64,000 nucleotides of DNA, taken from contig JAJEKV010000040.1 of assembly GCA_021234155.1 (NCBI GenBank), forward strand, positions 2,893,799 to 2,957,798, given 5' to 3'. The number at the start of each line of letters is the position of its first letter. The stretch's first letter is position 1. The notes beneath the pieces are model-generated. The model was not told the DNA's origin. It saw only the letters and a program-made list of their open reading frames with translations, and did no database searches. Made by a program: the position numbers and the translations under genes. The stretch comes from Isoetes taiwanensis. Its lineage: Eukaryota; Streptophyta; Lycopodiopsida; Isoetales; Isoetaceae. Shown one piece after another: positions 1 to 14,135 of the stretch.

Positions 1-3000
1 AAAACCATGCTACACAACTCTGTCGATTTAATAAACCATGTGACATTAGAAAACCAACATGAATGACCCCGCTGGTGCTAGAAACTATGTAATAAAACAA
101 TATCGGTTTCAATAAACCATGCTATAATAAAAAAAGCAACATGAAAAACTACACACTAGTTATGAAAACCACTATGTTATGTGGTTTTTATTAGGAATGA
201 AAATTTTGACATAAAAAACCACATCTATAGTGGTTTCCTAGTGATTTATTATAGTGGTTAAATTTTTGGGTGTCTTGTGCTAGGTTATCCGGATAAACCA
301 CGGGATGAGGTCATCGATGCTCCACTGGATGGCCATCGCGGGCGCATGGATGGCCAGATAGCCAAGAGATGGTTATGGAATGGGGGTCTATGGCATGTCT
401 GGAAAAACCACCGGAATTATGTTCGGATAAACCACATCCCTACAGGCACCCAACAAGTTGGGGTTTGAAGCCAGTTGCCAGAACCATATCTGGCACGTGT
501 TGCTGTAAATCAAGGTCTGCTAGAGTTATGGCAAAGAACTAAACCCAGGGCATTGTTGCATGTAAGGCAACAAGGCTACATTCCTATAAGCCTAACCGGA
601 CTTCGAAATTCAAAGGTGTCAACCGCAGCTTTCAGAAATCCTCTGCCATTTCTGAAAACTCAAAGTCAACTTTAGCATTAACTTTGGCAATAATTTGAAG
701 TCAGGCGACAACATGGGATGTAGCATGCAAGGCTTTTGTGGTGCCAGGGATCTTCCACTTGGCAAGGGCTCTGCTAGATAGCAGAAGTCCAAGGTCAGTT
801 AAGTGGACCAATCAGTCAGTCTTGTTCCAGCTCATGCTAAGAAGTTGAATTTGTTTGAAATGGATCAAGACATATGACGACATAATGAAAACTCAAGTTC
901 AGTATGCACCTGCTCGATTTGCTTGTAACAAGCCATTTTATTACACAGTATAAATTCTCTATCACGCATTGTGGAAGAACTTGGGGATTTTTCAGGAATA
1001 AGGTACAGAGAGATTGTATCACAATTAAAAATATGTTAGAACGTATAACATCTCAAGGAGTAAGTAATAATTATCTACATTAATACCTTATGAAAGGTAT
1101 TTTCTCCGTAGCTCAATGCCTCTTCACTAGAGTATTTTCTAGTATTTAAGTTGCGTACTTGCACCACGAGGTGTGGTATATGTAAAGTCGGACCTCGTGG
1201 GATTAAGGATGTAGACCAGACTTGATCTAGCTAGGTTCACCTTATGCTCTACAGAAGCTAGGATAGAAATTTCCATTTCTTTTGAAACGTGTGGACTTTA
1301 TTTTCTTAATCTTAAACACATGACATGTATTCAATATTTAATTGGTATGTGATATATAAATCCTTCCTTTCAAACTACTTAAATTCCACACCCTGAACAA
1401 GAGGACTTGTTCATTAAAAGGGGGACAAAAGACAATATAAATGTAACTTACGGTAAGTTATTTGTGAAGGATTTGAGGATTGGGTCTTGTTTGACTTATT
1501 CTAACCATAATTTGGAAGTGTTTCAATGCTTTGCTATGCTATCTACAGTCTAGTGGAGGTACCCAGAAGCATGAAATTGAGAGTTTCATGAAGGTGCCCC
1601 GAGATGTTATATCACGAGTAAGACATATTATGAGAAAATTATTTCCATGGTTAATGATCCATGAGTTTTTAAGCAGCAGCAACAACTTGTGGTAAGAAGA
1701 CACTAGGTGTTATGACCTTCATCATAATTGGTGCTCTTGTATAGTGTCCCCATGATATTGCAACATCATTGAGTAAAGAGTTGCAAAGTATGGCACAAGA
1801 TTGAATGCCTTGAATAGCCAAAGACGAAGTAGCAAGGCTACTGTTGTAGGGTTTTAAAAGGATGACATGCATGCTTGTGTTGGGAACTCTGTTGATATGA
1901 TGCTATCCATAATAATCTAGGGGTAGGACCATCACTTGAGAAGCATATTTTGGGGACTTAGGTTTTAAAGGTTGTCACAGACTTGTTGAGAACAAGGAAA
2001 CAAGAAATCAGAGGGTTGTAGATGATCTAGTATGTTAGTGGACATGATTCCTCGAGGAGGAGTTATCCCACCTAACAATGATCTGTCAGAAGTTAAAAAC
2101 CATACTGCTAGGTTAGATAAACCGAGAAACTTATCAAAGTTGCAACATTATCTAATTGAGGATTAAGTAGCATGCTAAAAGGCATGATTACCCGAACATT
2201 TAAGCTTATGTATGGAGGATCCATTATGCAAGATATTTGTTTGCAAAAAGACTTGTGTTGCTGAGGTTGTATAGGTGTTGGTATGGGACGGTGCCTAGTG
2301 TAGTCCAATAATCCATACACATTTGATACTAATCCGTGATAATTGATTGTATGAAGTAATAGAGTATGGGAGTTCCAATCGCTCACTAAAGAAAGCGAGG
2401 GACTCTCAAGGCACTTGTTGAAACAAGTGGCCTGAATTAATTCCTATTACGGGGTTACTTGAGGTTACGAGAATCAGGATAGTTGACAAGGTGACCTGAG
2501 TTGGACCTTAAACAAGATCGAAGATGAGATATGCTCCAGATATAAGTAGCATATATTCTGGATTCAAGGCCCAGGATTGGACAAAGATGAAGTTGTAATT
2601 GCCTTCTGGGAAGGTGAATTATTAATTCATACAATGATTTAGTCGTGTGATCAAGGTTTGGCCTTGAAGCCTTTTTTGTCAAGAAAATTGACATTCCCCA
2701 TGCTATTACCTAAAGAGTACTTATGGGACCATTATGGCTTATCAGCTAATCATAGTGCACAAGCATGCAACAAAACAGAACTCCTCTAGAACAAGGCTTA
2801 AAAGTAGTTTAAGAGCTACATTCATCTGGTCGTTATCCCCCAAATACACGCTCCTAAGTTTTATAGACATGAAATACATAGTGCATACATTACTATGTAT
2901 ACATTGCTAACGAAATGCCTTTTGTCAAATGAAATGGTTCGAAAAGCTCTAAGAGCAAATGCGGCCAGAGCAAATTTGTTTAAGGCTTTTTGACAAACCT

Positions 3001-6000
3001 ACTTGTGCATGCCTGCATTTAGACCATGGTTATTTCAGCATGCTCTATAGCCCTATTTTTGTTACTGAATCTGACAGAATAATTTGAGAGAGTTCTGAAG
3101 GCAATCGAGACTGAAGGATATTGATTGAGATTGTAACAAACAAAGCAATCGGGTCTGTTCATGATTGTATTGGAGATTGAATCGATAGGTTTTGCACTAT
3201 TCCTGTTTGCCCTGTTCTTAACACTCGGAAGTAAAAAAGAAACTAAAGACTAACCTATCTATGCAAGAAAGAACTAACCTGGGGAACCAACTTGTAGATT
3301 GAATTGAGCTGTAGATCGAATCGAGCATCACTTAGCCGGTTAGATCATTTCCAGAGCGGATATCCAACAATAGGGGCGACCGATAGCTTATAGGGATAGT
3401 GGGTTTGGAGCAGTTTTCGGCATATTTGGGGTATATACTAGCATATGCCAAAACCCACATGAACGAGGGTTTGCCCCCTTAGAGGCAACCCAAAAATAGA
3501 CTTTTTGTTGCATGCTTATTTTTTTCTTAACTTTCATTATGCAAGGCTATGTGAAATATAGAGTTATTTTTGAATGTTTATTTTTAGCACACCAGCCCAA
3601 CTAAGCCTACAGCCTTTCTTGCAATTCTAGCCTATCCACGAAATTTGAAGTGGCACTTAAATTTGCCGTTGGATCTAAAGATTTCAGCATCTAACGGTTA
3701 TGGAAATTAGAAATTGAACCAAGATGTATATGGAGATGCAATGGGTCATGGCCTTCTGCGCGATCAATTCTTCTCCTGGTCCAATCGAACCCATTCTCCG
3801 CATTCATCCCGACGATGAACCTTCTCTCTAGAAAGACTTTATTGATCCGGCTTTATGGAAATGCTTTAGTTCTTTTGCTTCTGTCCCGATGATGTAGGGC
3901 TTTGCCTTGCTGTTTCAGAAGGATTCTTCCAAGCAAATTTGGATTTGCCTTGCTTCCAGATGCCTCAACTTCTTGATAAAGGCTATCAAATCATATTGAT
4001 ACCTCTCTGTTTTGGGCCCTTCTTCTAGTCTGGATATTCCTTTTATCTGAGTTTAAGGTGGTTAAAAGGAGCAAAAGAGCTCTTATTTAATACGTTGGTC
4101 CATCATACTAAAAACGAAAATGGATAAGCATTTCTGACCATCAACAAAACTTTAGGACTCGATTACACCCAACTGAGGTTGCTACCAGGATCGACGCCCA
4201 ATTTGCTGCAGATGCTCTTGTAGTAACTGATCCGGTTTGAAGCCTGGGTAGTTTCTGAACCCTTATCACATTCAATAATATGGTATACAATGATTTTTGC
4301 AGTAATCTCAGATTTGGTACCTTTGCAGTTAGTATCTGCTTCTAAGCATCAGTTTTTCTATACCATATACCATACATGGACTAAGCTTAGATTTGATCGT
4401 CGTCGAAGGGAAAGTTTAGCAAAGTTTTGGTTATTGGATCTAAGAAGCAACCATACTCTATAATATTGCTCCAGATCCCTGAATCCATTTCGACAAGGTA
4501 TTTGGACTAAACCCTCACTTTCTTGGTTAGTGTAGATTCTAAATTTCCTTGTGTCAAATATAGTCTTGCACATATTCATCCATATGAAATATTGTTGTTC
4601 TGATATTTCAATGAATTTTCTCTTAGTTTCCTCTTTGACAACATGGCTTCAGGGGCATGAGGTTCTCAGAACAAATAGCATTGTGCATATCTATGCTCTA
4701 TAAACCAGGTTAATATTTTCTCATTTTCTTCATAATAGAAACCAGAGCTTATTTATTTTTCTATTCGAACGGTGGTACAGCCTGAAACTTGCAAACTTAA
4801 CCTAGCTTCAACACTTTTATAGTCCTTTTTGGTAATGCAGGTTCGTTATGGAATTCAGGGGGTGAAGTTAACACTGCATCAGATTTACTAGGTAAATAGC
4901 GAGCCACTTTGTAATGACATTGGCTTTGTAGTGACAAGGAGGCTTTGTTGGCACTGAGCTTAAAACTAAGAAGGGTATACTCAGAGCTTATTGGTCTTGA
5001 ATTATGTATCTTACTATATATATGCAGTGGTTATATATGAAGTATAGAATTTTTTAGAGTCAAAACTTAAATCAGCTATTGTGTATGCTTTGTTGACTAA
5101 CTAGCACTCATAATGCGGTAAAGAACACTCATAAATTCTTTTTAACATGCGTATTAATCTTTAGTAATATCAAGTAATTAAACTTGCACACCTTTTTCCT
5201 ATTGCGCCTCAAAATGTATAGACTACACAAACTCTAAGCGATAAGCAACATTCAATTTGTCCCTTATCACTTGTATCAATGTCACACTGAGGTGACAAAG
5301 AGGGAAAGGGATTCATTCATTATGCTTTACACATCGTCGAACCTCTTCTAAACCATTGCAACTCCATAAGCGCAGAAAACAAAACGAAATCCATCCAACA
5401 ACTGGTAAAACTGTACTAATACCAAGTAACTAAGTTAAATGTAAGCTCCAAACGTATAAACATACATTCATTATGCTTTTTCTCACATTCAAAGACTCTT
5501 GGATAAAGTCCAGATAGCAAACATTTCATTATACAGGACCAACAACAACAGAAGCACACCATCAAACTCCACTAGATAATCATGTCGAAATAAACTTCAT
5601 GATTGTAACTTCTCTATCCCCACCCTATCCTTTACCCCCAGCCTGCATTTCTACTAGTTATCTTGTTTATATGTGCAGCCTAAATCTACTACCAAGCCTT
5701 GACCAGTTTGGCCTTGCTAAAGCCTTATGGTGTGCCTTTTGCTAGTTTTTTAGACTTTATTTTGCATGGTAAAAGGGGTCTTGCAAGGCCTGCTGCCTTC
5801 AATTTCCAACCCTGCATTCAACACATTCATAAGAAATTTATGTTTTCCTATCCTCATAACATGGATCATAAGAGGAATATTCTATTGCTTGTACAGGGCA
5901 TATTCTAGAGAAGACACGGCTATGGAGCTTAGCACCTTGCTCTTTCCTGCAGAGCTACCACCAACCCGAGTCCGGCGGTGCCCACATCTCTAGTAATCTC

Positions 6001-6009
6001 TGTTCGCCA
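1..6009. other. gene-poor upstream region
   Basis: I see no supportable gene here. Reading frames on both strands are short and match no family I recognise. The first 300 bases are AT-rich with a recurring AAACCA motif. Around 3400-3500 there is a stretch (GAGGGTTTGCCCCCTTAGAG and following bases) that closely resembles the segment at about 24760-24840 and its duplicate at about 54130-54180, so it is probably a dispersed repeat fragment. The last 100 bases before 6010 would be the promoter and 5' leader of the FAD synthetase-like gene; I could not pick out a convincing TATA box. Confidence 0.5.
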
Positions 6010-9000
6010 ATGGAGATTCTCAAAGCCATCGATTCAAGCGCCGATGAGAGGTTGCGAGCCAAATGCAAGCGTGCCCTTTACGTTATCGAGCGGACCCTTG
6101 CCCTCTATGGGTAATCTCACCTCTTCCTTTTATCATTCCATGTGTGTTTCTCGATATTAGAGCAAGAGTCGTGCCCATTTTTGTGGGTGGTATTCGAGCT
6201 AGCTGAATTCTGGCTTTATCAAAAGCTCATGTTGAAGTTTGCCTGATGCTGATGTCTGCATTTCTTTCTTTGGATCATCTATTCTGACCTTAAGATCTGT
6301 TTGTTAATTGTACAGTATAAGGTATAAGCTAAACTGATATTATGCTGCAGGTTTGATGGAGTAGCTTTTAGTTTCAATGGAGGAAAGGACTCTACGGTAA
6401 TTGAAGATTTGGAAATCATTCCTGTTGTATTTTTCAATTGCCTGAAACCTTCTGTCCTATTACTTTGCAGGCACTTTTGCATCTTCTGAGGGCTGGATAT
6501 GCTGCTTTTGCAGCAGACAAACAAGATCAGTCACAACACAATATTAGAACTATTTACTTTGAGAGCCCTGATGCTTTTCCAGATATAGATTCGTTTACAT
6601 ACGACACAGCTAAATTGTAAGGACCGTGCTTTTTGTTTTCCTTCTTTCATAACGAGGCAACTAGTTTATAATTTGAGAAATAAGATTGAAAGTTACTATT
6701 GAACGCCAATGTTAATTTCCTGAACTATTCATTATGGTCCATGTTCCTTCTCATGAGGATAAAACTTTGAGCTGATTTTTACATCTCTAATGCTACTGGA
6801 ATAGTATTTATTATCTATTGAAGGAGATTACTGTGCTGCTGGTAGTAATCGTCAGCTCGTGGGATTTGCAACATGAGTATGTTGAAACTTAATGCACACT
6901 TATAATCATCCTGATTAAAGCATTTGGAGAAAATGATAAAGAATGTCATGTATATGAAAGGGAGATGAGTAGGAGGCAATTCAGGAGATCACTGCATCAA
7001 AAGCCATATAAATCATAAATATCAGTGCCGCATCATTCCTGATTTAGCTGAGAAGTCAGGAGCTCCTTTTATGCTTTTAAGGTGTTTGCTTTTATAGTTG
7101 ACCATCTCTGGTATTAGTATTAGCCCTGTTCAATTGAGCTTACATGCCTACATTTTCCATTTAGATATCATCTTGAGATTGAAGTACTACGGCAGGATTT
7201 CAAGTCTGGAGTAGAAGCGCTATTAAAGATTAAGCCTATTAAGGCCATCTTCCTTGGCACACGTATTGGTGATCCAAATGCGGTATGTTAGTGATGGAAT
7301 TTTGGATGTTGAAATTTGCAACGGAGTAGGAATAAGACAAATATTATTTGTTGTGGATGTGGGAAGGTGGGACAAGAGCAGTTTTCCCCAAGCTCAGCGG
7401 GGTGGCCACCATTTATGCGAGTGAACCCAATCTTGGACTGGTCATATAGGTATATAGATATTATTAATTGGAGAAATATGTACTTTATAGATTCATCATT
7501 TATTGCCATTAATTCCAGGGATGTATGGGCATTTCTGCTGGACTGCAAAGTGCCATATTGCAAACTTTATGATCAAGGGTAAACGACGTTCAATACTTAT
7601 TCCATGTATACTTAAAGAAACCCATCTTTTTGTAGAATTATTTTCATCTTGAATTTAGATGATTTTATCGTGATAATAGACATAAACGAGGGTTTTTCGC
7701 ATTTTTAGACTTATCCAGGGCATAACTACATATAGTTATGCCAGTATATGACTCTATTCTAAGGGGAGTATTCAAAAGAGGATTGACTTGATTGCCTGCA
7801 TGAGAGAATTGTGGATTAATCCTGCTAGGGTTAATTGTATGTAATGAGATCATTGGGAAATCCTGGGAAGCCAAATGGATGTCTTTGAGACAATGTGTTT
7901 CAATGCAGCATACTGTATGTCTGTTATGCAATAGAACTTTGAAGTATACATGCAAATAAGAAATGCCATGCTGGAAAAAGGAAAAGCTTTAAACTTGAGA
8001 TAAGGAATTAATAGAGATATCAAAGACCTATCTCATGTTCAGCACACGAGAGTTTAGACCCTTCTGTGATGACAACAATGTTCAAAGCAGGCTTCCTTTA
8101 CATGCTTACTAAAGTTGATAAGAATTTGGCTTAAATATGCTGGATGTGGAAAATTGACTATATTGGCTGTAGCTTTTTCATTTTGGCAGGTACACCTCCA
8201 TAGGTAGCATACATGATACTGTTCCTAATGAAGCACTATGCTGCAAAAGTTTGACTCTCAAAGCGAGTGGGACTGAGAAGGATGCAAAAGAAAATGAAGG
8301 TTATAGACCAGCTTACCTCCTATGTGATGGAAGGCTTGAAAGAGCAGGAAGATTTAGAAAAGTTTCAAAGGACTCTAGTTTATGCCATGCGCAGAATGGA
8401 GTAGTTGATGTTCAGGCTGATGGAGGCCCATTATTTTCAGCATCAATCCTGACAGTGGGAGACCATCTTCTGTGAGTAGCTTTAACTATCATTATTAGCA
8501 AAATATTGTTAAATCTGTTGTGGGCTACATATTGTCCTAATCCAAATTCTTTCAATTTCATCAGAACTTAGAGGTTCTTCTTCATAAACCTCATAATCTA
8601 AAATAAAAGTTGTGACATCATCTGATCATGTTAACATTGATATTTTTTTATGATTAATTTTTATACATGTCCAAATGATGATTGTGACCTAATCAGCTAG
8701 AGTGAGAAGCGGTGCACATTTTATGGATTTTGGTGGCATGCACATAATGGTCCTGCAAGCTTATGTCTTTTGTTATGACATTTTTTTGGCTATGTGTAGA
8801 AGAGGAGAGTCTGAAGACGTCATGGGGATTTTCTTGAGCAAGCATCTATACTTATTGGGATGGTCTGTAGCTTGTCGGATGATAGTTCCAAATGATGTAG
8901 GTTTACTTGATGTTTCTAGTTCTTATACATTGTACCATCTTTGATGCTGAAAAATCTGGGTTTAATAAACAATAACAACTCGGATCCTTAACATGTTATT

Positions 9001-10971
9001 CTCAGGAGAAAAACATTTCAGTCACACATGGAACCATGACTACCCATTTTCTTGCTAGTGATTGTGTTTTATACTCATGGTCTATACTCATTGGGATGGT
9101 CTGTGAATTGTCGGATGATAGTTCCAAATGATGTAGGTTTGCCTGATGCTTCTAGTTCTTATACATTGTACTATCTTTGATGCTGAAAGATCTGGGTTTA
9201 ACAAACTATAACAACTCGGATCTGAACATGTTCTTCTCAGGAGAAAAACATTCCAGTCACACATGGAACCATGACTACCCCATTTTCTTGCTCGTGATTG
9301 TGTTTTATTAGATGCTACTTCTAGACCAGTCTGTTGGAGTGATTATGTTTGTAAATGCAGATTGATGCAATATGTGAAGAAGTGGAACGGAAATCAAGTA
9401 CTAGTGACATTGTGAGTCATTTTGTTTATTCACCTTAGATTGTTTGTTGTTGAATACTGCTATAAAAGCACTGTGTCGGCATATGGTTAGTTCTTTTATT
9501 AAAGCTCATTTGCCTACGTTCATTAGTTTACAACTTTTGCCTGATGGCCATGAGCATAAAGTGCAAAAGAATGGCAGGTTGTTGTTACTGGTGGGGTGGG
9601 ACCATTTCATTGTGACTTGACGATGGCAGGGATTGCAAAGGCTTTTGGTGTCCGTCTGGTGAGATTCATAAGTTCAGACCCTTGATAGTAACTTAGAAAC
9701 CAGAAGACTGGTTTTGAACTTCTATTTTTTCCTAATTGCACTTTCTTTTTTCTGCTCTTCTTCTTAAAGGTTTCTGATGAAGAGTTTGAGGAGTACCTTC
9801 GTAGCAAATTAGGCATTCCTTGCACAGGCGATGGGAATGAGGTTGGTTCATACCTATGAGTTTATTTTATTTTACCCTTCATCTGTAAGTACTGTATGCA
9901 TTCCAGATGGCAAAACTACCAGAAGGTATTGCTCAATTACTGCACCGTAGAGACCTGAATTTTCCTGTGGTAATTCCAACTTTATTTCCTTCAGTAGTTG
10001 TGTATCTGTTTGAATTACTTTGTTATGATTAAGGTTTGCTTCCTGTGGCAGATAAAATGTAGGAACGTGTTTGTCTTACCTGGGCCTACAATGAAGGATC
10101 TAGAAGCGCAATGCCAATGTCTGGTTGACTCAAGCAAACAAGGAGATTTGTTACATGTGCAAGAGCCCTTTACTCAGATCAGATTGCAAATACATCGCCC
10201 AGAAGTAAAAGGCTTGCGCTTTTTTGAGTAGAATTTGTATATTTTAAAATGCAGTAGTTGAGTCTGTAAACTGAACAATTTTTCCTTTTGTGTGCTTATG
10301 CATTTAGATATGCAACTAAAGCAGGTTTACAATTGGCATTAATGCATGGGAGAAACTTAGGCAAACAATTGTATATGATATTCTTGGTTGGCTTGCATGC
10401 TTAGGTGGCGGTAGCAGGGCCTCTGGGGGTAATTGCTGCCGACTATCCAGATCTTACATTTGGTAAGATTCCATTTCTGGTGGTTTTTCTTGTTTCCATC
10501 ATCATACTATGGAAGTAGCATGAAAGGATCTAGGGTTACATTTACATCTCTGCTTAGAAGAGCAGAAATAGTGGCTATATTATTCCACCAATCATGTTTT
10601 AGGATTAACCTCAAAGGAGTTCTTTTCTAGTCTGTTTATTCTAAGAGGGCTGATAGAACACAGGAAACTGTTCTACTTCTAATTGCTCATTTCCAAGGAT
10701 GATACCATTCAAAAGATTTAATTACAGATTGCATGGTTCGTTTTTCCCAACAGGTTGTTACCGTTGCTTAAAAGCAGAGGACTTAAAAGATCGGTTGATT
10801 TTAAGCATCATTGGAAAGGTTTGTCGAGGAGACAATTTGCGTTTTTAAGAGAGTGATAGATTGAATGTAAATGAGTCGTATTGGGTGTTACAGAATGCAG
10901 TTCGGGTGAAGTCTGCAGCTTGCAGGTTAAAGGAGGCTCTTGCTGCAGAAGAGCCTTTTGAGCTGATATAG
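6010..10971 (+). CDS. FAD synthetase-like protein (PAPS-reductase domain plus MoCF/MPTb-like domain), 16 exons, intact
   Basis: This gene probably encodes a plant homologue of FLAD1/FAD1, which adenylates FMN to FAD. Exons joined by GT-AG junctions in consistent phase are: 6010-6110, 6351-6396, 6471-6616, 7165-7282, 7367-7449, 7519-7578, 8190-8471, 8800-8896, 9361-9411, 9578-9658, 9770-9841, 9907-9969, 10052-10204, 10405-10462, 10754-10818 and 10894-10971. They give 517 aa ending in EEPFELI, close to the roughly 500 aa usual for the plant family. Residues about 35-250 form the PAPS-reductase/FADS domain, with SFNGGKDST (the PP-loop-like nucleotide site), [32 protein letters not shown] and DGRLERAGR. 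The C-terminal half has VGDHLL and [20 protein letters not shown], a MoaB/MogA-like (MPTb) motif. The first ATG of exon 1 follows a leader-like stretch and gives [18 protein letters not shown]. No transit peptide is obvious. The exon 7/8 and 13/14 junctions are the least certain. Sulfur-assimilation PAPS reductase is unlikely because of the C-terminal domain. Confidence 0.9.
8846..9317. repeat. 236-bp tandem duplication covering the end of FADS exon 8 and its intron
   Basis: Two adjacent units, 8846-9081 and 9082-9317, are near-identical. Each begins CTATACT(T/C)ATTGGGATGGT and includes the last about 50 bases of exon 8, its GT donor and the following intron sequence. The second unit has no splice acceptor in front of its exon-like part, so it should stay within the intron. 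The same duplication is present in the second block at about 38253-38720. Confidence 0.85.
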
Positions 10972-11848
10972 ATTCCATAAGAGGATCCATTGTATTTGCA
11001 GTACTTGTCATTGAATATAAATATTGATTACTACCTTTACATAGTTGTGTGACAATAGTCGTTATTTATTTAAACTGTCTTCCAAGGAAGAACTGTTAGT
11101 ACTATGCTGATGTGTATTAGAACTGTTAGAACTATGCTGACATGTATGATGACATCACACTGCTGAATCACCATTTGTTGTTGACATGTTATTCTTATAT
11201 GACCCATAGTCACGCTGCTTCACTAGTTAGAGCCTTTATTTGTTTTTTTTTAAAGACGAAAGACAATTTATATTAATAGGAAAACAAGATGCTAACGCAT
11301 CTATGGGTTGCCCGTTGGAAAACCTGCAAGTGGCAAGAATTGATGTTATGTATGACTTTTTATTCGTTGTAATACGTGCTTGATGGCACTATATAGATCA
11401 CAACAAGGCATTACGAAAGGTCAACAAAATATGGCCCTGATACATAAAACATGCAATTGTTATAAAACACGTATAGAAACATGTATCATTTCAATAGTCG
11501 GATTCGATGATCGAGGTAGCCTAGGGCCCACCTCGTTTAGAGTATCTAGCACAACAATAGGAATTTGATATGGTAATTTAAGACCGTAGACCATATTTCT
11601 AAAACATTTAAATGGGTTTTTATTAATTCTAAATATGATCGCCATATATCTCTTTTTTATTACCATTATATGACATCTACACATACCATGACACCGGAAA
11701 AGATATCTCATGTGAGATGATGTTAATGATATCTTATGTGAGATGGTGTTAATCACATGCCTTTAATTTGACATTTTTCTGTCTTTGATTTTGTCTTCTA
11801 TTGAATAGTATTTGTGAATTGTTGGATGTAATGACTAGAAGTTAAAAG

Positions 11849-12088
11849 TTGATGTCGCAATATGAAGCCATAGAGAAGAATGCTACAAGCAAGATTATTG
11901 GAACTAGTAGCAACGAGAGAGAGCCTAAATACAATATAGCCATGGCAAAAATGTGGGTTTTTCAAATTATATTCTTGGTCATTTCCTTTTCAAGTGGAGC
12001 TTGTGGCAATGGCCATCTTCTTGGAACCCCTCATGGATGTGTTTTAAATGCTAGACTTTGTAGGTGGATAATGGATGGACTTGAGTAG
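11849..12088 (+). CDS. small ORF with signal-peptide-like segment, unknown
   Basis: This is a 79-codon open frame. An internal methionine starts MAKMWVFQIIFLVISFSSG, which looks like a secretion signal, followed by ACGNGHLLGTPHG. I do not recognise the protein. The same frame is present at 41252-41491 with one residue changed (G to V near the end), but that block is probably the same locus assembled twice, so this is not evidence of conservation. It may be a first exon, a gene fragment or chance. No splice partner was found. Confidence 0.2.
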   Translation: MMSQYEAIEKNATSKIIGTSSNEREPKYNIAMAKMWVFQIIFLVISFSSGACGNGHLLGTPHGCVLNARLCRWIMDGLE

Positions 12089-13919
12089 ACTTAGATTATA
12101 AAGATGAGCATTCATGGGCTCTATGTGCAAATTTGCAAACCATTTTTTGAATATTGAATATGGATGTTTTTATTGGGCTAATGGAATAGTTCGTTGTGCT
12201 TGGCATTGTAATTATTTTTGTCGTATATTCCCTAGTGGAATTAGACAACGTAAATATCTAATGGCCCATTAATTCTTTACTACTATTTCAGTGGGTAATG
12301 GTTCTAATAACCATCAATGGAAAAAGTGAGCACGCCTAATTCCCTAGTGGAGTTCAACAATGTAAATATCTAAGGGACGCCTCACATGTAACGTCTCCGG
12401 CGCCTCCCCAATGTGAACGTCTCCGGCAAGAATTTGGGGGCGTTCACATGCTGGACATCACCATGGCTGAATTCGGAACTTCAAGATCACCGGTTTTTGC
12501 TACTCCATCACTGTTTTTGTGCCACCGAACTTCAAGATCGCTTCAAGATTTTACCTATTCTTGCGGGTGAAGGCCAAAAAATGGCTGGAAAGCGGAGGTC
12601 AAAGGCGTCAAAGCGCCCCCCGCCCGGTCGGTCGAGGCTATTTGGAAGCGGTTTGACGTCCAACGGTTTGGACGTTGAGCCGCCCGGCAAAAAACATGAA
12701 CATGTGAATACTTTTCAAGACATATATAACTATACATCAACGTGATATAGGAACCGTAATCCGATCCGACAACGCGAAGTAGCAGCTTGGTTTCGAAGCC
12801 GTGAATGGGTCGTGAGCGATAAAAAAAAAGGGAAAAAAAATGAATCAAGAGCAGATGCCTCGGTTCCGATTCTAAAATCTCTGAAAATTTGGCCCGACCC
12901 TCTAATCCGCCCAATCCATTATTTTATCCTTGGCCCCGAGCCGTTATGGAGCTTGGCGGCCTATATCTGATCAAAACGGTTCCATTCATGGCCGTCGGAG
13001 CTAGGATGAATTTCTTCTTCTCGGTTTGGCTCGGAAGCTCCGGAGGTGAAGATTTGCAGCCTTGTGGGCGAAATTAAACGGGGGTGGTGCGGATTCCAGG
13101 CTTCGGAGGGAGAAAAATAATCTAGAAATCTTTGCTTCTCTTGCCAGTCCCCGAGATTAGGATCGCCCAAATCACGGTTTAGCATAAGAAATCGATCGAA
13201 TTGAAGGGGCTATAGTAAGCCTTGTGAACAGTGGTTTATTTTCGGAAGAATTGAAGAAGAAGAAGAATGGGCGTGAGAAAATGCTCTACTTAAGCATAAA
13301 ATTTGGTAATGGCTAAGCTAAAGGCTGTGGCGTAGCTCTTACAAAAAAATAAGCTAAACTAAAATTTTTTTTGTAGAAACTTCTTGGCATCGGGAATCGG
13401 ACCAAATTTTGCCTCCACCAACTGTAAAGGATTATATGGCATCAGACCCACCTCAGGCATGGTCCCCGCCATAGCTCGGACCTCCATCAAAGTTTTTACG
13501 CTCTAAAAGGCATGAACCCTTCCATTTTTGAGTCTTTAGATTGCGGGATCTTTCTACGTTATATGATTTTTTTTTCCATTCATCTCAGACGGTTTTGCAC
13601 GGGCCGTAGTTCTTTGCTAGATTTACGGATTGGACTTGGCCATATGAAGGATTTGGGCGCATAGGTGCATTTTAGAGCTTGCTTGTGCCTCCTTAAGCGT
13701 ACTTAAGTTCTTTCCATTTTGAATTGTTAAGGACTATTGTTTTGGATCTTTAGGTGACACAACCCAGGCATTGGCGGCCCGCTTGCCGACAAATCTTGTA
13801 CTCTTTAATGTTAATAGAAGAATGTGGTGCTTTGACTAGGAATTGACAGACATGAGGGTTGACCTGGTTTGAGGAATCTAATGGAATCTTAAGGGGACAT
13901 TAGGAAATCTAGGGGCATC

Positions 13920-14135
13920 CAGGGTTCGAAATTAGAATTTGCCCTAACCATTAAAAATGCCTGCTTACATTTAAGGCTGGCGGAAATACATGAAATTATA
14001 GTGTACTTTCCCAGAAATCCTTAGAAATTTCTCCAAAAATAGTCTGAAAAAACGCCGGGAATATTTTTTGGTTATCGGAAATTTTTTGGAATGGCCGGAT
14101 TTTTAAGGGTCGAACCCCCCCAATTTTGAACCCTG
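13920..14135. mobile_element. hAT-type MITE, 216 bp
   Basis: The ends are inverted repeats, CAGGGTTCGAAATT on the left and AATTTTGAACCCTG on the right (one mismatch). The element is flanked on both sides by the 8-bp direct repeat GGGGCATC (13912-13919 and 14136-14143). An 8-bp target-site duplication and CAGGG termini are typical of hAT elements. There is no coding capacity, so it is non-autonomous. The duplicate copy lies at about 43289-43494 with the same target site. Confidence 0.85.
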
